A stretch of 64,000 bases of DNA from assembly GCA_037128595.1 (NCBI GenBank), contig JBAXWB010000015.1:1-64000 (forward strand), given 5' to 3'. Of this stretch, positions 27,207 to 35,306 are shown piece by piece. The DNA is from a bacterium (GTDB taxonomy: Bacteria > Verrucomicrobiota > Kiritimatiellia > CAIKKV01 > CAITUY01). The first letter of the stretch is position 1; each line of letters begins with the position of its first letter. The position numbers and the translations under genes are program-made. The notes under the pieces are model-generated. The model worked only from the letters and a program-made list of their open reading frames with translations. It ran no database searches and was not told the origin of the DNA.

Positions 27207-28090
27207 TGGTGGGAGCGTCGCCGCGGACGTTATTCATCCTTGTGGATGGGCTCGGGATGGGGGGCGACAATCCCGAACTCAATCCCGTCTATAGCGGCGT
27301 GTGCCCGAATCTCCTCAACCTGCTCACCTCTCACGCCAGTTCCATTGATGCCGGGCTGGGGGTTGCAGGCATCCCCCAGAGTGCAACCGGGCAGACGGCG
27401 CTGTTGACCGGAGTGAATGCCGCCCGGCATATGGGGCGCCATGTCGCCGGGTTTCCCGGTCCCTCACTTCAGAAAATCATCCGGGAAAATAATATTTACG
27501 ACCAACTCGGGGCCTTGGGATTTTCATCCACCTTCGCCAATGGCTATTATGTGTCAGAGCTCAGCGAGGTGGAAACCCGGAAGATTCAGTCGGTGACCAC
27601 GGTATCGGCGTTGAAGGCGGGGTGTGTCCGGGACAAGGCGTTGCTGGAGCAGGGGAAGGCTGTGTATCAGGACCTCACCCGCGAGAGTCTGCGGGCGAAG
27701 GGGTACGAAGGGCCCCTGCAAACCCCGGTTCAGGCGGCGCAGGCGCTGGTGGCGATCGCCCGCGAACACGATTTCACCCTGTTTGAGTATTTTCAGACGG
27801 ACCGGGCCGGGCATAAAGGGACCTGGGCGGATATACTGCGGATCCTGGGAGTATTTGATGAATTCCTGGGGGAAGTCCTGTCACTCACCCGGGACGCGGG
27901 CCTCTTGTTTGTGCTGACCAGTGACCATGGTAATATTGAACGGTTCGGAGCGCGGTCGCATTCAATGAATCCGGTCCCGCTGGTGGCGATCGGGCCGGGC
28001 AGCGATTTCCTGAAAAAGACGATTTTTTCCCTGACCGATGTCACTCCCGCGTTGCTGGAGCTTTATCGGAGTAAAAATAGTTCGCAATAG
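27206..28090 (+). CDS. Metalloenzyme-superfamily protein (phosphoglyceromutase/alkaline phosphatase-like)
   Basis: A 294-residue protein starting at GTG 27206, overlapping the previous stop. 'TLFILVDGLGMGG' provides the first metal Asp, 'GIPQSATGQTALLTGVNAA' the nucleophile Ser/Thr loop, 'FEYFQTDRAGHKGTW' and 'VLTSDHGNIE' the remaining metal ligands (D-x3-H and D-H), and 'RSHSMNPVPLVAIGPG' the last His. This is the PF01676 fold shared by cofactor-independent phosphoglycerate mutase and phosphopentomutase. At under 300 residues it lacks their inserted domains, so it is a stand-alone hydrolase or mutase of unknown substrate. Confidence 0.8.
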   Translation: MVGASPRTLFILVDGLGMGGDNPELNPVYSGVCPNLLNLLTSHASSIDAGLGVAGIPQSATGQTALLTGVNAARHMGRHVAGFPGPSLQKIIRENNIYDQLGALGFSSTFANGYYVSELSEVETRKIQSVTTVSALKAGCVRDKALLEQGKAVYQDLTRESLRAKGYEGPLQTPVQAAQALVAIAREHDFTLFEYFQTDRAGHKGTWADILRILGVFDEFLGEVLSLTRDAGLLFVLTSDHGNIERFGARSHSMNPVPLVAIGPGSDFLKKTIFSLTDVTPALLELYRSKNSSQ

Positions 28091-28136
28091 GGTGGCGATG
28101 TGCTAACTTTTGAAAGTTTTTTTTGAGGATCCCGGC

Positions 28137-28583
28137 ATGAATTTAAAGAAGCTGTTATCTGAAGACACGATCATTGTTGATTTGAAGGGGACGACCAAGG
28201 AGGAGATCATCGAGGAGATGATCGACCTGCTGATGGCGCGCGGACGGATTAAAGACCGTGTTGCCGCCCTCCGGGCCGTTCTTGATCGTGAACAGAAAAT
28301 GTCCACTGGCATGCAGCACGGTATTGCCATCCCCCATGGCAAGACCGATTCGGTGGAAAAGCTGGCCACGGCGCTGGCGTTGAAAAAAGAGGGCGTCGAT
28401 TTCGCCTCGATGGACGGCAAGCCTTCGACCATTTTCGTCATGACCATTTCCTCGATCAGTCGTACCGGCCCCCACATTCAATTTCTCTCAGAGATCAGCC
28501 AGATCCTGAACGACAGTGAAAAGCGCGAGCGCATTTTAAAGTCCACGACGGCGGCGGAAGTGCTCGATGTGCTGACGAATTGA
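28137..28583 (+). CDS. ptsN: PTS EIIA-like nitrogen-regulatory protein (PtsN type)
   Basis: A 148-residue cytoplasmic protein; GAGGA lies 8 bp before the ATG. 'LLSEDTIIVDLKGTTKEEII' opens the domain and 'QHGIAIPHGKTD' carries the phosphorylated His67. 'IFVMTISSISRTGPHIQFLS' and 'EILKSTTAAEVLDVL'-like residues close it. PtsN proteins are phosphorylated by a PTS phosphoryl carrier and regulate rather than transport; no EIIB/EIIC genes are nearby, which fits a regulatory role. Length is standard. Confidence 0.85.
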   Translation: MNLKKLLSEDTIIVDLKGTTKEEIIEEMIDLLMARGRIKDRVAALRAVLDREQKMSTGMQHGIAIPHGKTDSVEKLATALALKKEGVDFASMDGKPSTIFVMTISSISRTGPHIQFLSEISQILNDSEKRERILKSTTAAEVLDVLTN

Positions 28584-28593
28584 GCCCGTGTTA

Positions 28594-29121
28594 ATGACAA
28601 CCGGGCAACCGTTCAGAATCGGAATTATCGGCGCTGAGAACTCGCATGCGACTGCGATTTTCACATTAATCAACATTGCCCGAACGCCTCCTGGATTTGC
28701 CGTCACACACCTGTGGGGCGAATCGGAGGTTTTGGCGGAGAAGACCGCCAAGGCGGGCAGGATCCCAACTGTGGTGAGCGACCCCGCCGAGATGCTCGGT
28801 AAAATCGATGGATTGATGATTGATCATCGTGATGGGACGTATCATCTTGCGGCGGCCCGGCCATTTGTCGCCGCGGGCATTCCTGTGTTTGTGGATAAAC
28901 CTTTCAGCACCTCGTTTGCGGAGGCGTGCGAGTTCCTGAAATGGCGACGCGAGAAACAGGTTGCCGTGACGACCATGAGCGCGCTCACGCATAATGCCTG
29001 CATTGCGGGGATCAAAGATAAACTCAATGACGTCCGGATGCTTGCCCCCATCGCGGTCATGGAGGCGCTGCGCGGAGCCTTGGCGACGGGCCGGCAGGTG
29101 GTTGTGCCGGTAATAGGGTAA
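28594..29121 (+). pseudogene. Gfo/Idh/MocA oxidoreductase with its middle domain deleted
   Basis: About 175 residues. The N-terminal Rossmann domain looks intact: 'RIGIIGAENSHATAIF', then 'MIDHRDGTYHLAAARPFVAA' and 'GIPVFVDKPF' with the conserved D-K-P. After 'VAVTTMSALTHNA' the protein jumps, within about 25 residues, to 'MEALRGALATGRQVVVPV', which is the standard last helix of the family. Around 150-200 residues of the substrate/dimer domain are missing. The frame was preserved, but the product cannot bind substrate normally. Probably a decayed gene; a small residual role is possible. Confidence 0.65.
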
Positions 29122-29234
29122 AAGGGCGGCGCATATGACCTCCGTGGTAAATCCTTTCGGCGGTGAGTGAAACTTTTGCTCGTGGCATTGAGCGTGGGAA
29201 ATTGGATCCAATGTCGTAACTCGTTGGTTACGAA

Positions 29235-29310
29235 TGGCGCGCCTGACAGGGGTCGAACCTGTAATCTTCTGATTCGAAGTCAGATGCCTTGTCCATTAGG
29301 CTACAGGCGC
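29235..29310 (-). tRNA. tRNA-Arg (anticodon TCG)
   Basis: 76 nt including an encoded CCA end. The acceptor stem GCGCCTG pairs with CAGGCGC. The anticodon stem-loop is TCTGA-CTTCGAA-TCAGA and the T arm contains AGGTTCGACCCCT. A small hairpin TCGTAAC/GTTACGA lies immediately downstream (29213-29233). Confidence 0.95.
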
Positions 29311-29374
29311 ACAAAGGTAACCCATCCAATCAGGGGGCGTATGGTGGCGGGTTCTCTCATGCGAGTCAAGCTTG

Positions 29375-29408
29375 AGTTCGTAATGGTTACGCTGTAATAT
29401 TACGAACT
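29375..29408. promoter_or_regulatory. 10-bp perfect hairpin in the leader region of ettA
   Basis: AGTTCGTAAT (29375-29384) and ATTACGAACT (29399-29408) form a perfect stem with a 14-nt loop, followed by ATTTTT. It lies 46 bp before the ettA start. It may be a terminator-like attenuator or an operator. Confidence 0.45.
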
Positions 29409-29454
29409 ATTTTTCATCTGATAATCATTAACCCTTAACCGGTAACTTAAATTT

Positions 29455-31128
29455 ATGGCCCCACAATTTGTTTTCCAGACTCAGAATCTGACGAAGATGT
29501 ATAACGACAAGACGGTCTTTCAGGATATCAGTCTGTCGTTTTATTACGGCGCCAAAATCGGCATTGTGGGGGAGAACGGGTCGGGAAAAACCAGTTTGCT
29601 GCGCATTCTGGCGGGAATCGATCAGGATTTCATGGGGACGGCCACCCTGGGCAAGGGGATGCGGGTGGGATATGTGCCGCAGGAGCCACAGCTCAACCCG
29701 GCGAAGACAGTGCGTCAGAATCTCGAAGAGGCCCTGGAACCGGTACATGCCTTGATCCGCCGGTATGATGAGGTGGCCGATAAAATGGGGGAAAAACTTC
29801 CCAAGGCCGACATGGATAAGCTGATGGAGGAGATGGGGCGCCTGCAGGACCAGATTGACAGTATGGATGCCTGGGAGGTCGACCGGCTGGTGGACGTGGC
29901 GTCGGATGCCTTGGTGCTGCCGCCTGATGATGCCGATGTGACCAAGTTGTCCGGGGGCGAACGGCGTCGCGTGGCGCTTTGCAAAGTCCTCCTCGAAAAG
30001 CCCGACATGTTGTTGCTGGATGAGCCGACCAATCATCTGGATGCCGAGACCGTGGCCTGGCTGGAAACGACCCTGCGCGACTATCATGGTACGGTGATTA
30101 TCGTCACCCATGACCGCTATTTCCTGGATCATATCACCAAGTGGATCCTGGAACTGGATAACGGGCGCGGGATTCCCTTTGAAGGGAATTATACCTCCTG
30201 GCTCAAGCAGAAGGCCGAACTGTTGAGGCAGGTGGAGAAAAAGGAGAGCCAGCGGCAGAAGGTGCTCGCCAATGAATTGGAGTGGTTGGGGACCTCGGCA
30301 TTGGGCCGGCGCACGAAGAGTCAGGCGCGTATTGCCCGCTACGAGGAACTCTCCAGCGAGCGGTTTGAGGCGCGCAAGGATGATGTGTCGATCCAGATTG
30401 TTCCCGGCCCGCATTTAGGGAACAAGGTGATCGTCCTGGAGGGCGTATCCAAGGCCTATGCCGGCGTGACGCTACTGGACCAGGTCTCCTTCAATATGCC
30501 CCGGGGCGCGGTGGTGGGCGTGGTGGGGCCGAACGGATGCGGCAAGACCACCCTGTTCCGCATGCTGATGGGGCAGGAGACGCCGGATCAGGGCGTGGTG
30601 ACGATCGGGGAAAGCGTGGTGCTGTCTTATGTGGATCAGCACCGGGATGCCTTACGTGACGATTTGACGGTGTTTGAGGAGATTACCAACGGGCGGGAAG
30701 AGGTGGAGATGGGCGATCGCACGATGAATTCACGCGCCTATCTGTCGCGGTTCAATTTCCGGGGGGCGCAGCAGCAGAAAAAGGTAGGCAAGCTGTCCGG
30801 CGGTGAACGCAACCGGGTCCATCTGGCCAAGATGCTCCGCAAGGGGGGCAATGTGCTGTTGCTTGATGAGCCTACCAACGATTTGGACGTCAACACCATG
30901 CGCGTATTGGAAGAGGCGATTATGGAGTTCCCCGGTTGTGCGATGGTCATCAGCCATGACCGCTATTTCCTGGACCGGATCTGTACGCACCTGCTCATTT
31001 TTGAAGGGGACGGCAAACTTCGCTGGTTTGATGGCAATTTCGCTGATTTCGAAGAGAAAGTCTTGGCGGGTAACAGCGACCGGCTGCTCCATCGCCGGGG
31101 TAAATACAGGAAATTGGCGTTGCGATAG
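29455..31128 (+). CDS. ettA: Energy-dependent translational throttle protein EttA (ABC-F)
   Basis: A 557-residue soluble protein with two ABC ATPase domains and no membrane part. Domain 1 has Walker A GENGSGKT (39-46), signature LSGGE (165-169) and Walker B LLLDEPTNHLD (186-196). Domain 2 has GPNGCGKT (357-364), a second LSGGE and LLLDEPTNDLD. The linker (about 241-310) contains 'WLGTSALGRRTKSQARIARY', the P-site tRNA interaction motif region typical of EttA. It binds the ribosomal E site and gates entry into elongation according to ATP/ADP. Length and motif spacing match the family closely. Confidence 0.95.
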   Translation: MAPQFVFQTQNLTKMYNDKTVFQDISLSFYYGAKIGIVGENGSGKTSLLRILAGIDQDFMGTATLGKGMRVGYVPQEPQLNPAKTVRQNLEEALEPVHALIRRYDEVADKMGEKLPKADMDKLMEEMGRLQDQIDSMDAWEVDRLVDVASDALVLPPDDADVTKLSGGERRRVALCKVLLEKPDMLLLDEPTNHLDAETVAWLETTLRDYHGTVIIVTHDRYFLDHITKWILELDNGRGIPFEGNYTSWLKQKAELLRQVEKKESQRQKVLANELEWLGTSALGRRTKSQARIARYEELSSERFEARKDDVSIQIVPGPHLGNKVIVLEGVSKAYAGVTLLDQVSFNMPRGAVVGVVGPNGCGKTTLFRMLMGQETPDQGVVTIGESVVLSYVDQHRDALRDDLTVFEEITNGREEVEMGDRTMNSRAYLSRFNFRGAQQQKKVGKLSGGERNRVHLAKMLRKGGNVLLLDEPTNDLDVNTMRVLEEAIMEFPGCAMVISHDRYFLDRICTHLLIFEGDGKLRWFDGNFADFEEKVLAGNSDRLLHRRGKYRKLALR

Positions 31129-31153
31129 GATGGGGCAGAGGTTTTGACGGAGC

Positions 31154-31199
31154 AAAACCCTCCATCGGGGGAAATGGAGGGCGCCGCTCTGTCGGCGCC
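31154..31199. repeat. Two-hairpin dispersed element, copy 1
   Basis: CCCTCCAT (31158-31165) pairs with ATGGAGGG (31174-31181). Overlapping it, GGCGCCG (31180-31186) and CGGCGCC (31193-31199) enclose CTCTGT. The same layout in opposite orientation occurs at 60166-60230. It lies between ettA and the acetyltransferase and may terminate ettA. Confidence 0.7.
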
Positions 31200-31251
31200 G
31201 GTTCATTCTTTTTCTTGGCGTCGTGAAGGGGGGTGGGGTATTCTTCCCGCT

Positions 31252-31743
31252 GTGAAACAGAAACCAAAATTCATTGTACGTAATGCGGGTTTTACCGATG
31301 CAGACGGGATCTACAGCCTGATCAAGGCCTATCCCAAGGAATTACTGCCGCGGCCCATCTCTGATATTGCCGAGAACATAGACCGGTTTATTGTCTGTGA
31401 AAAGAAAGGCCAGATTGTTGGGACCGTATCCTGGTCCATTCTGCCCGAAATCGGCCATGCCCGGCACCCCTCGGTTGAGATCAAGTCGCTTTCCGTCAAG
31501 CGCAGCCTGCGGAAACATGGAGTGGGCCGGATGCTGGTGGAGGCCGCCATCGAGCGGATTCGAATCTTGAAGCCCTCCCAGATGATTGTCCTGACCTTCA
31601 CGCCCGGTTTCTTTACCAAGATGGGGTTCCATGAGGTGCCCAAGGTGTCGTTGATGCATAAGCTCTATATGGGGTGCATCAACTGCGCGAAATACGATTC
31701 CCCCTTCACCTGTCCTGAAGTCGCAATGGCGATGGATGTCTGA
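31252..31743 (+). CDS. GNAT-family N-acetyltransferase
   Basis: A 163-residue protein starting at GTG 31252; reading further upstream would translate the repeat at 31154-31199. 'VRNAGFTDADGIYSLIKAYP' opens the fold. 'IGHARHPSVEIKSLSVKRSL' followed by 'RKHGVGRMLVEAAIER' is the acetyl-CoA binding signature (R/Q-x2-G-x-G/A). 'VLTFTPGFFTKMGFHEV' closes the domain. It resembles ArgA-like stand-alone acetyltransferases, which can make N-acetylglutamate for arginine synthesis, but that assignment is tentative. Its C-terminus contains C-x2-C (GCINCAKYDS) and another Cys. It ends 11 bp before dnaE. Confidence 0.8.
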   Translation: MKQKPKFIVRNAGFTDADGIYSLIKAYPKELLPRPISDIAENIDRFIVCEKKGQIVGTVSWSILPEIGHARHPSVEIKSLSVKRSLRKHGVGRMLVEAAIERIRILKPSQMIVLTFTPGFFTKMGFHEVPKVSLMHKLYMGCINCAKYDSPFTCPEVAMAMDV

Positions 31744-31754
31744 CCCGCCTGCCT

Positions 31755-34700
31755 ATGACGACGCCCTTTGTTCATCTTCACGTTCACACTGAATACAGCA
31801 TGCTGGATGGGGCCTGCCGTGTTAAGGATATTGCGACGGCAGCCCAGGCCATGCAGATGCCGGCGCTGGCCATTACGGATCACGGCGTGATGTATGGGGC
31901 GGTGCCCTTCTATGAAGCCACCCGGGAGAAGGGGGTCAAGCCGATCATCGGGTGTGAGGCCTATGTGACATCCGGCAGCCGCTTTGACCGGAAAACCGAA
32001 AATTCGGCAAAGTCCCACTCCAACCATCTGGTGCTGCTGGCCAAAAACGAGTTCGGTTACCACAACCTGGTGCGGCTGATCAGTGCCGCCCATCTGGAGG
32101 GGTTCTACTACAAGCCCCGGATTGATCATGAAATCCTGGCGAAATATTCCGGGGGCTTGATCGGGCTTTCAGCCTGCCTCAAGGGGGAAATCCCAGAGCG
32201 CTTGCGGGATGATGATGAGGCGGGCGCCCTTAAGTTAGCCGGCCTGTATTCGGACATCCTGGGTAAGGATAACTTCTTTCTCGAAGTGATGGACCATATG
32301 ATGCCGGAACAGCGCAAGGTCAATAAGGGACTGGTGGCGCTGGCAAAAAAGACGGGGCTCGGCCTGGTCGCCACGAACGATGCGCATTATCTCAAGCGGG
32401 AGCATGCCGCGGCCCATGAAGTCATGCTATGCCTCCAGACCCAGACGGTCATGAGCGATCCCAAGCGCATGAAGTACCCTTCCTCCGAGTTCTACTTCAA
32501 GAGCGGGGACGAGATGGCGGCGATCTTCAGCGAACTGCCCGAGTCCATTTCCAACACCTTGAAAATAGCGGAAGCCTGTAATGTGGAATTCAAGTTCGGC
32601 GACCTGCATTTCCCGATGTTCAAGGTGCCGGCAGAAACCACGCAGAAGGAGTACCTGCTTTCCTTGTGTTACAAGGGGTTGCTGAAGCGGTATGGGGTTA
32701 AGGATTATACCCACCCCCGTGATGAGCGTGAAAAAGAGCTGGTGACGCGGTGCATGTACGAGATCTCCATCATTGAGCGCATGGGGTTCATCAATTACTT
32801 CCTGGTGGTGTGGGATTTCATCAACTTTGCCAAGACCAAGGGGATTCCCGTGGGACCCGGGCGTGGCTCCGGTGCAGGCAGTCTGGTGGCTTACCTTCTC
32901 GAAATCACGGGGATTGATCCCATCCGCTATGATCTGATTTTTGAACGCTTTCTCAATCCTGAACGGATTTCACCCCCTGACTTTGATATCGATTTCTGCC
33001 AGACCCGGCGTGGCGAGGTGATTGAGTATGTGAAGGACAAGTACGGGCGGGAGAATTGCGCTCAGATTATTACCTTCGGGTCACTGGGGGCCAAGACGGT
33101 CATCCGCGACATTGGACGTGCACTGGAACTGCCTTATTCCGAGTGTGACCGCCTGGCGAAGATGATCCCGGATGATCCTAAAATTTCCCTGGCCAAGGCG
33201 CTTGAGCAGAATCCCGAATTCAAAAAAGCCTCGGTGACCGAGCCGCACTGCAAGCAGATCCTGGAGTACGGGGTTGTGCTTGAGGGGTTGCTTCGTAATG
33301 CCGGAACGCATGCGGCCGGCGTGGTGATCGGCGAAAAACCGCTCATTGAGATTGTACCGCTGACCTTGGATAAAGAAGATCAGGTCATTACCCAATATTC
33401 CATGGATCCCATCGGGAAAATCGGCCTGCTCAAGATGGATTTCCTGGGGCTGAAGACCCTTACGGTCATCCAGGAAGCGGTTGATCTGGTTAAGATCGCC
33501 CGCGGCATCAGTGTGGATATTGACGCCATTCCCATGGATGATACGAAAACCTTCGAGCTGCTTCAGCGTGGCGATACCGTGGGCGTTTTCCAGTTTGAAA
33601 GCGGGGGCATGCGGGACAACTTGCGCAAGCTTTGCCCCACGGTCATCGACGAGATCATTGCCATGAACGCCCTCTATCGGCCCGGTCCCATGCAGTTTAT
33701 TGATAGCTTCATTAACCGGAAGCATGGGCGTGAGAAAACTGAATTCGGCCATCCGCTTCTTGAGCCCATTCTCAAGGGGACGTATGGCTACATGATCTAT
33801 CAGGAGCAAGTCCAGCGCGTCTCCAATGTCCTGGCCGGTTTTTCCCTAGCCATGGGCGATAATCTCCGTCGCGCGATCTCCAAGAAAAAGGCCAGCGAAA
33901 TGGCCAAGATGCGCGAAAAATTCATCGAGGGGTGTGCCAAAACCAACCAGATTCCGGCGTCCAAGGCGCAGGAAATCTACGACATGATCGAGAAGTTCGC
34001 GGATTATGGGTTCAATAAATCCCATAGCGCGGCTTACAGCGTGGTGGCCATGCAAACCGCCTACCTGAAGGCGCACTTTCCTGAGGAGTTCATGGCCGCG
34101 TTGCTTTCGAGTGAAATGGGGAATATGGATAAAATCCCCATATTCATTGTTGAATGTCGCGCGATGGGACTTGAGATCCTTCCGCCCCATATCAATGAAA
34201 GCGAGGTTCGCTTCAGTCCCACCAAGGGAGCGGTCCGCTATGGTCTCGCCTCCATCAAGAATGCGGGGGAGGGCGCCTGCCGTGAGATTGTGGCCGAGCG
34301 CAAGCGAAACGGGCCTTATAAGGGGCTGATGGACTTTTCCCGGCGATTCCAGGGGCAGGTGGTCAACAAGAAGGTCGTTGAAAGCTTAATCAAGGCCGGC
34401 GCCTTTGATTTTCCGGGCAGTGACCGGGCACGGCTGTTTGGCGGGATTGATTTTGCCCTGAGCCGGGCCAATGCGGCCGCCCGCGACAAGGCCTCGGGGC
34501 AGGGGAGTCTGTTCGACCTCATGCCCGTTGAACCGCAGGTGACAATAGATGACGGATCGCTCCCCCCGGCCGATAAATGGGCGGAAAGCCAGTTGCTGGC
34601 CCAGGAACGCGAGTTGCTGGGAATCTACATGAGCGGGCACCCGTTGAGTCAGTTTTCCAAACTGCTGGAGCGCTATCAGTTGACCAATGTGGAAGGCTTG

Positions 34701-35300
34701 AAGGCGATCAAGTCCGGGGATCAGACGCGTATCGGCGGCTTGATTTCAGAGCTGTTGCCGCGCATGACCAAAAAGAAGGAGCCCATGGCTGTCCTGAAGT
34801 TGGAGGATCTGGAAGGGACGGTCGAGGTGGTGGTGTATCCGGACGCCTATCTGGAATACAAGTCCGTTTTGGCACAGGATCAGGCGATCATGCTGTGCGG
34901 GGAGGTCCGGCTGGATGATGAGAACCGGCTCCGGATCATCGCCAATGAAGTCTATCCGCTCAAAGATGCGCCGGCGTTGTTTGTTGAAAAATTCAGCCTG
35001 CATATGACGGCTGGCCGGGTGAGTGAGGATCCGGCAATCCTTGAGAGCGTTCGCAATGTCCTTGAGCTTCATCCCGGACAGACCATGGTGAATTTGTGCC
35101 TGGAATATCAGTCCGGAGAAAAGGTGTTTCTCGACACCAGTAGTCATTATCAGGTCACTTGCGATGAGTCCCTGATCCAGGAGTTGGAGCATATCCTCGG
35201 GGAGGATATGGTCTATGTGAAAGTGCTCCAGACGCCTTGCCGGAAACCGCGACGCGAGACGCTCTGGAAGAAGAAGTCAAATTTCGGGGGCAACGGTTAA
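31755..35300 (+). CDS. dnaE: DNA polymerase III alpha subunit
   Basis: A 1181-residue replicative polymerase. The N-terminal PHP domain opens with 'FVHLHVHTEYSMLDG'. The polymerase core contains 'GPGRGSGAGSLVAYLLEITG', the catalytic 'PPDFDIDFCQTRR' (Asp409 and Asp411) and the third acidic block 'LLKMDFLGLKTL'. 'NALYRPGPMQFIDSFINRKH', 'QEQVQRVSNVLAGFSLAMGD' and 'DYGFNKSHSAAYSVVAMQTA' are further family blocks. An OB-fold ('DQTRIGGLISELLPRM') and a C-terminal tail that would contact the clamp follow. Length is close to that of E. coli DnaE. Proofreading would come from a separate epsilon subunit, not in this window. Confidence 0.97.
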   Translation: MTTPFVHLHVHTEYSMLDGACRVKDIATAAQAMQMPALAITDHGVMYGAVPFYEATREKGVKPIIGCEAYVTSGSRFDRKTENSAKSHSNHLVLLAKNEFGYHNLVRLISAAHLEGFYYKPRIDHEILAKYSGGLIGLSACLKGEIPERLRDDDEAGALKLAGLYSDILGKDNFFLEVMDHMMPEQRKVNKGLVALAKKTGLGLVATNDAHYLKREHAAAHEVMLCLQTQTVMSDPKRMKYPSSEFYFKSGDEMAAIFSELPESISNTLKIAEACNVEFKFGDLHFPMFKVPAETTQKEYLLSLCYKGLLKRYGVKDYTHPRDEREKELVTRCMYEISIIERMGFINYFLVVWDFINFAKTKGIPVGPGRGSGAGSLVAYLLEITGIDPIRYDLIFERFLNPERISPPDFDIDFCQTRRGEVIEYVKDKYGRENCAQIITFGSLGAKTVIRDIGRALELPYSECDRLAKMIPDDPKISLAKALEQNPEFKKASVTEPHCKQILEYGVVLEGLLRNAGTHAAGVVIGEKPLIEIVPLTLDKEDQVITQYSMDPIGKIGLLKMDFLGLKTLTVIQEAVDLVKIARGISVDIDAIPMDDTKTFELLQRGDTVGVFQFESGGMRDNLRKLCPTVIDEIIAMNALYRPGPMQFIDSFINRKHGREKTEFGHPLLEPILKGTYGYMIYQEQVQRVSNVLAGFSLAMGDNLRRAISKKKASEMAKMREKFIEGCAKTNQIPASKAQEIYDMIEKFADYGFNKSHSAAYSVVAMQTAYLKAHFPEEFMAALLSSEMGNMDKIPIFIVECRAMGLEILPPHINESEVRFSPTKGAVRYGLASIKNAGEGACREIVAERKRNGPYKGLMDFSRRFQGQVVNKKVVESLIKAGAFDFPGSDRARLFGGIDFALSRANAAARDKASGQGSLFDLMPVEPQVTIDDGSLPPADKWAESQLLAQERELLGIYMSGHPLSQFSKLLERYQLTNVEGLKAIKSGDQTRIGGLISELLPRMTKKKEPMAVLKLEDLEGTVEVVVYPDAYLEYKSVLAQDQAIMLCGEVRLDDENRLRIIANEVYPLKDAPALFVEKFSLHMTAGRVSEDPAILESVRNVLELHPGQTMVNLCLEYQSGEKVFLDTSSHYQVTCDESLIQELEHILGEDMVYVKVLQTPCRKPRRETLWKKKSNFGGNG

Positions 35301-35306
35301 CCTTCC

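Noticed and set aside
31144-31251. N-terminal extension of the GNAT acetyltransferase
   Set aside because: The extension translates the two-hairpin repeat and has no acetyltransferase features; the GTG at 31252 begins the conserved fold.
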